This document shows positions 17,688 to 26,759 of a stretch of DNA of 64,000 nucleotides, piece by piece. The position numbers were made by a program, and so were the translations under genes. The stretch comes from CAYQCE01 sp964415885 (GTDB taxonomy: Bacteria > Zixibacteria > MSB-5A5 > JAABVY01 > JAHJOQ01): NCBI GenBank assembly GCA_964415885.1, contig CAYQCE010000008.1, positions 1-64,000 on the forward strand, written 5' to 3'. The notes under the pieces were generated by a model, which made no database searches, was not told the DNA's origin, and was given only the letters and a program-made list of their open reading frames with translations. How positions within the stretch are numbered: position 1 is the first letter of the stretch; each line of letters opens with the position of its first letter.

Positions 17688-18752
17688 ATGTGTCGAATGA
17701 AACGGTTGACCGGGCGACTCACGTTGGATGTCGCCCTCATTACAGCGTGTATACTAATGGTCGTGCTGAATCCGGTCGGGTTAGGCCAGTCTTCGGCTGA
17801 CCTGAGCCTGCAGGACCGGGATGTGCCGAACTGCACAGCCTTCGGTGATGCGAACTGCGATGGCTACCTTGATCTGCTGGATCTTGTCGCGCTCATCTAC
17901 TACGTTATTGATGGTACCCCGGAGCCGTGTCCGGAACTTCTCTGCGGAGACGAGGACGGTGATTGCGATGTCGACTGGTGCGACGTCCTCTATCTTCTTG
18001 ACTACCTGTTTCTATATGGTCCGCCACCGGCAGTGCCGAACTGCAAGGGCGTTACATATATCAACGATCCGGGGTACGCCGATACTCTCAGCCTGTTTTG
18101 CGACGCCGCCGGGAGCGAGATTCCGGTCGGTAGACGGGTCTGCGTTGAGGTTTACTTCTTCAACGATGAGAATATCGAGGGACTTGATGTTTCTATTGAT
18201 TTCACCGAAGACTCACTGAGTTGCGATTCGATCTCGTATGTCGGGACACGCCTGGGCGATTGGTCGATGCTGTCTTATCGCACTACCAATATCGATGACC
18301 GAACGGCGACCGCCTGGCTGAGCGCCGCGGGGGGATCGGATATGCTCACGCCCGGAAGCGGTCTTCTGTTCAAAGTATGGCTCACGACTCAGGGCGAAGG
18401 AAGAGGGCGAATCTCATTCCATTCTGTCAATGATGTATACTATCCGTATGTCTTTTTCGAGGGAGGCCCAGACTATTGCTATCCCCCGGTGCTCGGCACA
18501 TCGTATGCGCAGTTCATGATTACATCCATGACCGGAGATGTAGACGGCAGTGGAGGGGTTGACATCGATGATATCGTTTTTATGATCCAGTACGTCTTTC
18601 AGGGAGGACCGGAGCCCAATCCTTTGGAAAGTGGAGACGTGGATTGTTCCGGCGGACTCGATATCGACGACATTGTATATCTGATATCCTATGTCTTTCA
18701 GGGCGGTTATGAACCCGGAGACCCGGACGGAGATGGCGACCCGGATTGCTGA
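17688..18752 (+). CDS. Exported cohesin-like/dockerin-repeat protein
   Basis: 354 residues. An N-terminal hydrophobic segment (about 14-34) acts as signal peptide. It is followed by a first pair of dockerin-like Ca-binding repeats (GDANCDGYLDLLDLVALIYYV, then a divergent copy DEDGDCDVDWCDVLYLLDYLF). A central beta-rich domain of about 130 residues, with IEGLDVSIDFTEDSLSCDSI, resembles a cohesin-type fold. The C-terminus has two consensus repeats GDVDGSGGVDIDDIVFMIQYV and GDVDCSGGLDIDDIVYLISYV. It is cell-surface or secreted; partner binding is inference. ggagg lies 8 bases upstream of this ATG, but the same site also serves a closer ATG (17683) that opens a 5-codon frame ending at 17700. This may modulate translation. 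Confidence 0.8.
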   Translation: MCRMKRLTGRLTLDVALITACILMVVLNPVGLGQSSADLSLQDRDVPNCTAFGDANCDGYLDLLDLVALIYYVIDGTPEPCPELLCGDEDGDCDVDWCDVLYLLDYLFLYGPPPAVPNCKGVTYINDPGYADTLSLFCDAAGSEIPVGRRVCVEVYFFNDENIEGLDVSIDFTEDSLSCDSISYVGTRLGDWSMLSYRTTNIDDRTATAWLSAAGGSDMLTPGSGLLFKVWLTTQGEGRGRISFHSVNDVYYPYVFFEGGPDYCYPPVLGTSYAQFMITSMTGDVDGSGGVDIDDIVFMIQYVFQGGPEPNPLESGDVDCSGGLDIDDIVYLISYVFQGGYEPGDPDGDGDPDC

Positions 18753-18821
18753 TAGCAAGGCAATAGTTTAGCGAATCTCCTTTGTAAATTTGCGTTTTCC
18801 ATTATATTTGGATAGAGGATT

Positions 18822-19388
18822 ATGAATATGCGCCTCTTCCGAATCATCACAATTCCGGCTTTGTTCTGTGTTTTAGCGATGTCCCTTCCAAGCACTGGAG
18901 CGGACAAATCGAAAGGGCCCGAATCGTTGCCTCTCGAGGCAGCGGTATCGTCTGCGGGAGTCAACCAGACGTCGAGTGGGCCGGAGCATCCGCGTGCCGG
19001 TGAGACTGTAGACTGGCAGGTAATAGCCGGTGGCGGGCAGACAAAGGGCACCGCACCGAATCTCCGTCTCAGCGGAACGGTAGGCCAGACCGCGGTGGGA
19101 GGCGGATCCTCACAATCTTATGGGCTTAATCATGGCTTCTGGCAGAATTTTGGTGCGGAGTATATGTGTGGTGATGCGAACAGCTCAGGCGCCATCGACA
19201 TTGATGACATCGTGTTTTTGATCGCTTACGTTTTCCAGGGCGGGCCGTCGCCTGAGCCACCAGAGGCTGGTGACGCCAATTGTTCCGGTTCGATTGACAT
19301 AGATGATATTGTGTTTCTCGTCGCGTACGTTTTCCAGGGTGGTGACGAGCCTTGCGATTTGGATGGGGACGGAGTCCCTGATTGTTAA
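18822..19388 (+). CDS. Small exported dockerin-repeat protein
   Basis: 188 residues. Signal peptide about 1-27 (LFRIITIPALFCVLAMSLPSTGA). The middle holds a short beta-rich module (VIAGGGQTKGTAPNLRLSGT, VGQTAVGGGSSQSYGL, NHGFWQNFG). The C-terminus has two near-identical dockerin loops, GDANSSGAIDIDDIVFLIAYV and GDANCSGSIDIDDIVFLVAYV. Ca-binding positions D, N, S, D and D are intact in both. It lies 69 bp after the previous dockerin gene, probably in one transcript, and is followed by a strong terminator. Function unknown. Confidence 0.8.
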   Translation: MNMRLFRIITIPALFCVLAMSLPSTGADKSKGPESLPLEAAVSSAGVNQTSSGPEHPRAGETVDWQVIAGGGQTKGTAPNLRLSGTVGQTAVGGGSSQSYGLNHGFWQNFGAEYMCGDANSSGAIDIDDIVFLIAYVFQGGPSPEPPEAGDANCSGSIDIDDIVFLVAYVFQGGDEPCDLDGDGVPDC

Positions 19389-19412
19389 GTTGATTCAGGG
19401 GAAGGTTTGGTA

Positions 19413-19440
19413 ACGGGAGCCGTTTTGCGGCTCCCGTTTT
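19413..19440 (+). terminator. Rho-independent terminator
   Basis: acgggagccg (19413-19422), loop ttttg, cggctcccgt (19428-19437), then tttt. A perfect 10-bp stem. It sits between two converging genes and could serve both strands. Confidence 0.85.
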
Positions 19441-19459
19441 CATATGGATAACGCCCTCG

Positions 19460-22400
19460 TTAACCGGCAGCTTCGGATTTTGCGATCTTTCGCATGTTTG
19501 CGAGATAGAAAAGCACCGGTACGATGATGAGAGTCAGGATTGTTGAAGACACCAATCCGCCGACCATCGGAACGGCGATACGCTGCATCACCTCTGATCC
19601 GGTGCCATGCCCGAGCATGATCGGCAGAAGTGCGATAATCGTGGTCGCGACTGTCATCAGCTTCGGTCGCACTCTCTCGACTGCACCTTCCTTAATCGAC
19701 GCCACGAGATCGCCCCTTGATTTCAACCTGTTCTCAGCTTTGAAGCGCGATAGTGCTTCCTCGAGATAGACGAGCATAACAACACCTGTCTCTGCAGCGA
19801 GTCCGGCAAGCGCAATGAACCCGATATACACCGCTACGGAGCTGTTGAACCCATAGATGTAGAAGAGCCAGATTCCCCCGACGAGTGCAAACGGCAGAGA
19901 CAGAATAACGATCAGACAATCGGTGAGATTCCTGAAGTGAAGGTACAGCAGTACGAGAATTACAAAGACGGTGAGAGGAAGGATGACTTGCAGTTTGTCA
20001 GCGACGTTCTGCATGTTCTGGTACTGGCCGGACCAGACAAGACTGTAGCCATCGGGGATGCTCACGTTCTCTGCTACAGTGTCTTTCGCCATATCCACGT
20101 AAGAACCTACGTCTATTTCGTTTAGATCCACGAAGACCCATGCGGTCGGCCGCGCGTTTTCGGATTTGATCATCGCGGCGCCCTTCGATATTCTGGTGTC
20201 GGCGACGTGTCCGAGCGGAACATGTCCGCCGTCGGGTAACGGAATGAGCACGCGCTTGATCGCTTCCGGACTGTCTCTCAAGTCCCTCGGATACCTGACA
20301 TTGATGGGGTATCGCTCTATTCCCTCGACTGTTTCGGTGACATTCATTCCGCCGATCGCAGACGATATGACTCTCTGGATATCTCTGACATTGAGGCCGT
20401 AGGCCGCAGCACGGACTCGATCGATATCGATATCGAGATAGTTGCCTCCCGTGATTCGCTCGGCATACGCTGAACGTGTCCCGGGTAGTTTTTTTACCGT
20501 GGTCTCGATCCGGGTTGCGATTGCGTTAAGACTATCCAAACTCGGCCCCATCACTTTGATACCGACTGGTGTCTTAATTCCGGTTGCAAGCATGTCGATG
20601 CGTGTACGTATCGGCATTGTCCATGCGTTGGTAAGCCCCGGGAACTGAATTGCACGATCGAGCGAATCAATGAGCATATCCGGAGTCAGGCCTTCGCGCC
20701 ATTGCTCCTCAGGTTTGAGCATAATCGTGGTCTCGAGCATCGTCAGCGGCGCGGGATCTGTTGCGGATTCAGCGCGCCCGACCTTTCCAAAGACACGCTT
20801 CACTTCCGGGAAGGATGCTATAATCCGATCGGTCTGCTGGAGCAGCTCTCTTGCTTTTGCGACCGAGATTCCCGGCAGCGTAGTCGGCATATAGAGAAGA
20901 TCACCCTCGTACAGCGGCGGCATGAACTCGGATCCTATTTGAGTCAAGGGGATCGCTGTTGCCCCGAGTGCGAGCAGCGTGAGAGTTATCACGACCACTT
21001 TGTATTTGAGCGCCCATGAGATGATCGGTCGGTAGAGCGCGATGCTGATTCGCGAAATGATGTTCTTTTCTTCCGATCGAATTTTCCCCTTGATGAAGAA
21101 GGCGGCGAGAGCCGGAATTATCGTAATCGACAGGATTGCCGAGGCTGCCATTGCGAAGGTCTTGGTGTACGCCAGCGGCTTGAACAACCGTCCGGATTCG
21201 CCTTCGAGAACCAGTACGGGCAAGAACGAGACCGTAATGATCAGCAGCGAGAAGAAGAGCGCCGGGCCCACCTCTCGTGTTGCGTTCACGATTATCTCGG
21301 AATGCGTCTTTTTCCCGGCGTGTCTCTCGAGATGCTTGTGGACGTTCTCGACCATTACGACCGAAGCATCGACCATGACTCCGACCGCAATAGCTATCCC
21401 ACCAAGCGACATGATGTTCGCATTAATGCCAAGCATGTGCATGACGAGAATCGAGATTCCGACGCCGACGGGCAGGGTTACGACTGTGATCAGTGTCGAT
21501 CGGACGTGCAACAGAAAGAGTAATGTGATTATGACAACAACTATGATCTCTTTGATGAGCGTATTCTGAAGGTTGTCGACAGCTCTCTCGATTAGCCCGG
21601 ATCTGTCATAGACTGTCACGACCTCGACGCCATCCGGGAGCCCCGGCTCGAGTTCGGCGAGTTTAGCTTTCACTCGGTCGATTACCTCGAGTGCGTTCTC
21701 GCCAAATCGGATAACCACGATTCCGGCAACAGTCTCGCCCTTTCCATCAAGTTCCGCAACGCCTCTGCGGATTTCCGGGCCAAACTGCACATTCGCTACG
21801 GACGACAGAAGCACGGGTGGCGCGTTCTTTGGATTGTGAATCACGACATTCCGGAGGTCTTCGAGATCGCCGACATAGGCGAGATTTCGAACCATGAACT
21901 CAGTCTCTCCGAGTTCAAGCAGTCGCCCCCCAACGGCGCCGGTTGCGTTCTTGACTGCCATTCGGACGTGCTGGAGCGGGATACCGTAGTGTTCGAGCTT
22001 TCGCGGATCTACCTCGACCTGGTACTGGCGGACGAATCCGCCCACGGACGCCACTTCGGCCACGCCTGCGACCGAGGACAGTTCATACTTCAGGAACCAG
22101 TCCTGAAGCGATCGAAGATCAGCGAGGTCGTGGGTATTCGTTGTGTCGACGAGTGCATACTGGTACACCCATCCGACGCCGGTCGCATCGGGGCCGAGCT
22201 GCGGTCGAGCCGATTCCGGAAGTCGCCCGGTCATCTGTGAGAGGTACTCGAGCACACGGCTCCGCGCCCAGTACATGTCGGTGCCATCTTCGAAGATCAC
22301 ATAGACGAACGACAGTCCGAAGTAGGAGAAACCACGGACATTTTCGGCTTTAGGTACGGACAGCATCGCGGTCGCGAGCGGGTATGTCACCTGATCCTCG

Positions 22401-22582
22401 ACAACCTGCGGCGGCTGACCGGAATAGCTCGTCTGAATTATCACCTGGACGTCAGACAGGTCAGGGATAGCATCCACCGCGATTTCGCTTGACGCCCAAA
22501 GCCCGGCGGCGAGCAATACTACTGTGACCGCAAGGATCAGCCCCTTGTTTTTGACTGAATACTCGATGATCTTACCGGTCAT
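19460..22582 (-). CDS. cusA: Cu(I)/Ag(I) efflux RND permease, CusA/CzcA family
   Basis: 1040 residues, 12-segment RND transporter of the inner membrane. It shares with E. coli CusA the motifs TDPAPLTMLETTIMLKPEEQW and RIDMLATGIKTPVGIKVMG. The three methionines that relay Cu(I)/Ag(I) in CusA can be matched (LYMPTTLPG, PLTMLETT, RIDMLATG), which supports monovalent copper/silver specificity over Zn/Co. The proton-relay Asp is in AIAVGVMVDASVVMVENV. It is last in the operon cys-rich protein/cusC/cusB/cusA and overlaps cusB by 11 bp. It works with CusB and CusC to span the envelope. Confidence 0.93.
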   Translation of the reverse strand: MTGKIIEYSVKNKGLILAVTVVLLAAGLWASSEIAVDAIPDLSDVQVIIQTSYSGQPPQVVEDQVTYPLATAMLSVPKAENVRGFSYFGLSFVYVIFEDGTDMYWARSRVLEYLSQMTGRLPESARPQLGPDATGVGWVYQYALVDTTNTHDLADLRSLQDWFLKYELSSVAGVAEVASVGGFVRQYQVEVDPRKLEHYGIPLQHVRMAVKNATGAVGGRLLELGETEFMVRNLAYVGDLEDLRNVVIHNPKNAPPVLLSSVANVQFGPEIRRGVAELDGKGETVAGIVVIRFGENALEVIDRVKAKLAELEPGLPDGVEVVTVYDRSGLIERAVDNLQNTLIKEIIVVVIITLLFLLHVRSTLITVVTLPVGVGISILVMHMLGINANIMSLGGIAIAVGVMVDASVVMVENVHKHLERHAGKKTHSEIIVNATREVGPALFFSLLIITVSFLPVLVLEGESGRLFKPLAYTKTFAMAASAILSITIIPALAAFFIKGKIRSEEKNIISRISIALYRPIISWALKYKVVVITLTLLALGATAIPLTQIGSEFMPPLYEGDLLYMPTTLPGISVAKARELLQQTDRIIASFPEVKRVFGKVGRAESATDPAPLTMLETTIMLKPEEQWREGLTPDMLIDSLDRAIQFPGLTNAWTMPIRTRIDMLATGIKTPVGIKVMGPSLDSLNAIATRIETTVKKLPGTRSAYAERITGGNYLDIDIDRVRAAAYGLNVRDIQRVISSAIGGMNVTETVEGIERYPINVRYPRDLRDSPEAIKRVLIPLPDGGHVPLGHVADTRISKGAAMIKSENARPTAWVFVDLNEIDVGSYVDMAKDTVAENVSIPDGYSLVWSGQYQNMQNVADKLQVILPLTVFVILVLLYLHFRNLTDCLIVILSLPFALVGGIWLFYIYGFNSSVAVYIGFIALAGLAAETGVVMLVYLEEALSRFKAENRLKSRGDLVASIKEGAVERVRPKLMTVATTIIALLPIMLGHGTGSEVMQRIAVPMVGGLVSSTILTLIIVPVLFYLANMRKIAKSEAAG

Positions 22583-24422
22583 CGGACTCCTCCAGTTCGA
22601 GCCGGACCAGGTTCATGCCGCACACAGGACAGCTACCCTCTTCTGGAGCAGCAACGCCGCACTCACGCATGGGGCAGACCCAGACTTCTGTGTTCTCTGT
22701 CTGCTCGACGTTGACGAGCTTCATACCGCATTCCGGGCAGTCGCCCTCGCCGTACTGAACTATGTCGAAGTGACTGGGCATCGGACATGTATATACGCCG
22801 GACATCTCTTCCTCAGAGATATCTGCGTCCTCTTCCTTCGCAGCTTCGTCGGTGTCCTCGGAGTCATCATTTGCAATATCGAGGGGTTTGAGGAACATAC
22901 CGCACTTCGGACAGCGTCCTTCGCCTTTCTGCGCGACTCCACATTCGCGCATCGGGCAAATGTAGACTCCTTCGTTCTCGGTTTCCTCGATCGGAACGAG
23001 CGCCATTCCACACTTCGGGCAGTCGCCTTCGTCATACTGCACCACATCGAAGTGACTCGGCATCGGGCAGGTGTACACGCCGGACAGCGACGTGTCCGCT
23101 TCCGCGGAGTGATCGTGTGTGGCGTGATCGTGCCCTTCGTGAGACGACTCCTCGCTCATCTCCTCATACGATGCCATCGAACCATGCTGATGCCCGCCCA
23201 TCGCGAGAGCCTCGTTGAGACGCGACTCGCTGTCGAGGAGGAACTGTCCGGATGTGACGACCTCCTCACCGGCTGCGAGTCCTGAGTCCACAGCGATCAT
23301 GTCATGTGCACCAACCGCGCCGGTTGTGACTACTCGTGGGGAGTAAGCGCCATCGGCTGACGCTACGAAGACGATCTCTCTGGCGCCGGAGTTGATGATC
23401 GCGCGTCGAGGTATGATCAGCTCTTCGCTGTCGAGGCTCGATTTGAACTCCACCTCGGCGTACATCTCGGGGCGCAGTCGCCTGTCAGTATTATCCAGAT
23501 CAACCCTGATCTCAATTTGACCTTTGGAATCGAGATATGGCGATATGTAGGATATCTCCCCAGTGCGCATTTCTCCCGGAATGTTCGGGAATGTCACGTT
23601 CACGTTCTGTCCTGGTTCTACGAATGGAAGGTCCTGTTCATAGATGTTCGCGATTACCCAGACCTCGGCCAAATCAGCGACTCTATAGAGAGCCGTACCG
23701 GGGCGCACGCGATCGCCCTCATCGACCATCTTGGAAACAACTATGCCTGACACAGGTGATTTTATCTTGAGCGTACGCGTTATCTCGCCATACTGCAACA
23801 ACCGCTCGATCTGATCGTCGGTTATGTCCCAGTTGCGAAGTCGGGAGCGAGCCGACTCCAGAAAACGGTTCATCTGGGTTTGTTTCGCGCCCACACCCGC
23901 AAACCGGGCTGGTTCAGTGGTCTCGTAAGCAACCATGAGTTCCTTTTGAGCGGCAACGAGTTTCGGCGAGTAGATTTCGAGAAGCGTCTGACCTCTTCTT
24001 ACATCCGCTCCTTCATAAGCAACATCAAGGTGTTCAACCCAGCCCTCGACTTTCAGATTGACCGATGAGATTTTCGGCTCGGCGTAGTCGATTTTGCCGA
24101 AGGCGCGGACAGACTTCGATAGCATGCCGTATCGTGCCGGCTGTGTAACCAGATTCATATTCTGACGGGTCGTCGGATCGATTTTGACAGTTCCCTCAAC
24201 AGATGAGCCGTCCTTTTTCGGTGTGAGTTTCATCCCGCAGATCGGGCAGTATCCGGGCTCATCCGAAACGATCTCCGGATGCATACCGCAAGTATACTGC
24301 TGTGTCTGTGAGGATTCCGCAGATGCTGGATTCGACTCTGCGGTTTGATTGGGCGTGATTATGAACACGCCTGCCGCGAGTCCTGCTATCAAAGTCAGAG
24401 TTGATATTATTATCGTCTTCAT
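22572..24422 (-). CDS. cusB: Efflux periplasmic adaptor CusB with five heavy-metal-binding modules
   Basis: 616 residues, much longer than E. coli CusB (about 407). N-terminal membrane or signal segment (about 4-22), then a heavy-metal-binding module at about 42-68 (YTCGMHPEIV...CPICGMKL). The core membrane-fusion region runs about 75-385 (AYEGADVRRGQTLLEIYSPKL, IKSPVSGIVVSKMVDEGDRV). A His-rich linker (HEGHDHATHDHS) leads to four more C-terminal modules arranged as two tandem pairs, each with CPM and CPxCGM motifs. These would bind Cu(I)/Ag(I) in the periplasm and hand it to CusA. gagga lies upstream of the ATG. The repeated pairs suggest internal duplication. Confidence 0.92.
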   Translation of the reverse strand: MKTIIISTLTLIAGLAAGVFIITPNQTAESNPASAESSQTQQYTCGMHPEIVSDEPGYCPICGMKLTPKKDGSSVEGTVKIDPTTRQNMNLVTQPARYGMLSKSVRAFGKIDYAEPKISSVNLKVEGWVEHLDVAYEGADVRRGQTLLEIYSPKLVAAQKELMVAYETTEPARFAGVGAKQTQMNRFLESARSRLRNWDITDDQIERLLQYGEITRTLKIKSPVSGIVVSKMVDEGDRVRPGTALYRVADLAEVWVIANIYEQDLPFVEPGQNVNVTFPNIPGEMRTGEISYISPYLDSKGQIEIRVDLDNTDRRLRPEMYAEVEFKSSLDSEELIIPRRAIINSGAREIVFVASADGAYSPRVVTTGAVGAHDMIAVDSGLAAGEEVVTSGQFLLDSESRLNEALAMGGHQHGSMASYEEMSEESSHEGHDHATHDHSAEADTSLSGVYTCPMPSHFDVVQYDEGDCPKCGMALVPIEETENEGVYICPMRECGVAQKGEGRCPKCGMFLKPLDIANDDSEDTDEAAKEEDADISEEEMSGVYTCPMPSHFDIVQYGEGDCPECGMKLVNVEQTENTEVWVCPMRECGVAAPEEGSCPVCGMNLVRLELEESDDR

Positions 24423-24435
24423 TTTGTTCCTCGCT

Positions 24436-25686
24436 TTATGACTGGCCTTTAAGTTCGTTTATAACTGCTTGAGTGTCATGGAACATACGGAGGATCTCTG
24501 TCCTCTCGATTTCGATCTCAAGTAACTCGAGATGCGCGGATAGAAGAGCGTTGAAGTCGACTTCGCCGACTTCGTAGGCTATCTTTGCAGCCTCGAATGC
24601 CGCCTTAGCCTGCGGCAGGACATCCGAGTCGTACAGTTCGAGCGTCTGCAAAGTCCGATTGATCTCGAGAATGGCGGAGTCGAATTGCTCGCGTACGTTC
24701 AACTCGACAGACCTGTGTAGATTCTGCACTGCCGTCAGCGTCTCCTGTGCAGACCGTGTGCTGTTCCGATGGCTCTTGAAAAACCATAGTGGAATCCTGA
24801 CTCCCAGTCTAAACGATAGGAAATCCTCGCCCATCACTGGATCCATTGGGACTTCCTCCCTGTAGCGATAGTCGATGCCGACGGTCAAGTCGGGATAGTA
24901 GTCCGACTTTTCGAGCGCCACTCGGCGTTCAGCCGTCGATCGCGAAGACTGGGCGGTTCTTACCTTTGGACTCCGAGTCAGGTCAATTTGATCCTGATAG
25001 CTGTATGACTCGACTTCCGGTAATCCTGGTCGGATATGAGTTGTGGACAGTCGATCGGAGTCAAGAAGCCTCGCCAGATTCAGTAGTGCAGACTCTCGAT
25101 CCTGCCGAACCTTCAGCATACGGGCTTCAAGCCGCGCAAGTGTTGTCTGTGCCCGAAGAAGATCCTGGGCTGAGCTCTCGCCGTTCTCGTAGCGCACACG
25201 GACTACCTCAATCAGAGAGTTCATCAGGCCGACGTACTCCTCGAGCTTCGACAGAACCGCCGAGCGGTGGGAGTAATCGTAGTATGCCCGCTCGACTTTT
25301 CTGATGATTTGGCTCCGTACGACGTCCAGTTTCGCGGACTGTGTTCGCGTGTGCTGGTCGGCAAGGTTCGAACGAGCGCTCAGCTTGCCCGGCCAGGGAA
25401 TCGACTGGGTGAGGCCCAATACGATGCCGGTCATAGGTGTCTCATTTAAGGCGAGTGAGCTTTTGGGCAGATTCTGGAATGCCAGCGAGAGCTGCGGATC
25501 CGGCAGTGCCCCGGATGCTTTCGCCGAGTAATCTGCGGCTGACACATCAGATATGGCTGCCTGAATTTCCGGATTTCGCTCCAGTGCTATGTCGATTAGT
25601 GAATCCAGAACCTCTGCCTGCAGTGCTGTCGAACCCAATATAATCGACACGGCAATTATGGTAAAAAATGTCTTCAATGCACTCAT
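24436..25686 (-). CDS. cusC: Outer-membrane efflux channel, TolC/CusC family
   Basis: 416 residues with signal peptide (FFTIIAVSIILGSTALQAE). Two copies of the TolC-type helical barrel repeat are visible: AISDVSAADYSAKASGALPDP...LSLAFQN and, in the second half, RVALEKSDYYPDLTVGIDYRYRE. Heptad-rich helices alternate with beta segments. It forms the outer-membrane exit duct for the CusAB pump. It starts 96 bp after the small Cys-rich gene and ends 13 bp before cusB. Confidence 0.88.
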   Translation of the reverse strand: MSALKTFFTIIAVSIILGSTALQAEVLDSLIDIALERNPEIQAAISDVSAADYSAKASGALPDPQLSLAFQNLPKSSLALNETPMTGIVLGLTQSIPWPGKLSARSNLADQHTRTQSAKLDVVRSQIIRKVERAYYDYSHRSAVLSKLEEYVGLMNSLIEVVRVRYENGESSAQDLLRAQTTLARLEARMLKVRQDRESALLNLARLLDSDRLSTTHIRPGLPEVESYSYQDQIDLTRSPKVRTAQSSRSTAERRVALEKSDYYPDLTVGIDYRYREEVPMDPVMGEDFLSFRLGVRIPLWFFKSHRNSTRSAQETLTAVQNLHRSVELNVREQFDSAILEINRTLQTLELYDSDVLPQAKAAFEAAKIAYEVGEVDFNALLSAHLELLEIEIERTEILRMFHDTQAVINELKGQS

Positions 25687-25782
25687 AAGTACAACTAACC
25701 CATCAAGTTGGATTGTTAACGTATACGATCTGGAATCCCGTCTCGAACCGATCGAAACGGATTCAGGAAGTGCGGTTGAAGA

Positions 25783-26181
25783 CTAAATCAGATATGCGGA
25801 GTTAAGTATGAATAGAGGAGGAGAGTTAGCTTTGTTGGGTGTAATCTTCACTGAACGACAGTCGACATCGAGAGGAGTCCGGGTGTCTTCGCCTTTAGTA
25901 TCACCGACCACAGTCAGTTTAGTTGAATGATCCGGAACGCTCGAGTTTCCATCGAGCGGAATCTCGGATATTGGGCGCTCCTCGAAAATCCGGCATCCGC
26001 AATGGCGGGATGAGTCCTCAGAATCCGCCTGAGCAGGGGCGCAGCAACAGCAGCCGCAGCCGGTCTCGCTGGTCTTCTGGACCACAATCGACGCAGCAGC
26101 GGTCACTGATGCGACTGGAGACAGCACGAGCGCAACGCTAATAAACAGCAGTGCGAGAATTCTGATTTCTCTTGATCTCAA
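25783..26181 (-). CDS. Small exported cysteine-rich protein heading the Cus operon
   Basis: 132 residues. The start is a TTG preceded by gagagga at the right distance; no ATG is available. A hydrophobic segment (about 9-32) gives a signal peptide or anchor. Next comes a dense metal-thiolate-like cluster, CGCCCCAP followed 13 residues later by CGC. The C-terminus ends in a hydrophobic PPLFILNSAYLI. It lies directly behind the promoter and ahead of cusC. Position and composition suggest a periplasmic copper/silver buffer or sensor. I do not recognise the family. Confidence 0.7.
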   Translation of the reverse strand: MRSREIRILALLFISVALVLSPVASVTAAASIVVQKTSETGCGCCCCAPAQADSEDSSRHCGCRIFEERPISEIPLDGNSSVPDHSTKLTVVGDTKGEDTRTPLDVDCRSVKITPNKANSPPLFILNSAYLI

Positions 26182-26216
26182 AACGTCCTCTCGCTGAAAG
26201 TTCTTTGCCTTGAATC

Positions 26217-26244
26217 ACTATATAAACAATACTAAACTTGTCAA
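26217..26244 (-). promoter_or_regulatory. Promoter of the Cus operon with overlapping palindrome
   Basis: On the minus strand TTGACA (26244-26239), 16-bp spacer, TATAGT (26222-26217). The -35 element is embedded in a 13-bp perfect palindrome aacttg-t-caagtt at 26235-26247, a probable operator for a metal-responsive regulator not encoded here. The arrangement fits repression. Confidence 0.65.
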
Positions 26245-26405
26245 GTTCCAACTTCCGGTAACTACCGGCAACTACTTCGGCAGCAGCCTCGCTCCGGAGC
26301 AGTCCGGCAAGGGCAAATAGATCGGCTACATTGAGGTTTCGATTTGAAACGATTCAGGGCAGGCGAATTGTCTGCCCTGTCTCTTACCCGCGTTTTGTTC
26401 TGATA

Positions 26406-26426
26406 CAACTTGTTTGCGACAAGTTG
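26406..26426. promoter_or_regulatory. Second palindrome related to the Cus operator
   Basis: caacttgt (26406-26413), ttgcg, acaagttg (26419-26426): a perfect 8-bp inverted repeat sharing the core aacttgt/acaagtt with the palindrome at 26235-26247 about 165 bp away. It could be an auxiliary operator or a small hairpin. Confidence 0.4.
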
Positions 26427-26515
26427 CCACGGGCTGGAGCTATCGGATTTTTACAAGTTCTATCTTTCCAGGAGTGAGATTCGTTTCGGTATGATACCGC
26501 AGTCTCAAGCTCAAG

Positions 26516-26689
26516 GGCTTGTTGAAAAAGTCTGTACCGCTGGAAAAGCTGTCATCGCGAGGAATCCCGCAAAGGCGGAATGACGCGGCGATCTCATGGT
26601 CAGGCAATACTATACGGCTACTTTGAGATTGGCACGCTCACGACGCTCACTCGCAAAGACTGAGGTTTTGGGGTTCCTCAACAAACCCT
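26516..26689. repeat. MITE-like intergenic repeat with terminal inverted repeats
   Basis: The left end agggcttgttgaaaaag (26516-26532) and right end ttcctcaacaaaccct (26674-26689) are imperfect inverted repeats. The interior carries short motifs (gtcatcgcgaggaatc, gcggcgatctc, tttgagattggcacg) of the kind dispersed in many bacterial genomes. The same terminal sequence gggcttgttgaaaa recurs at 35076 in this window. No transposase is present. Confidence 0.6.
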
Positions 26690-26759
26690 AAAGCCCGGGG
26701 CGCAATAACGCTTCTTATCCCTTAGCAGATAAAGCATTAAGGCCTTGCTGCCGACATTA

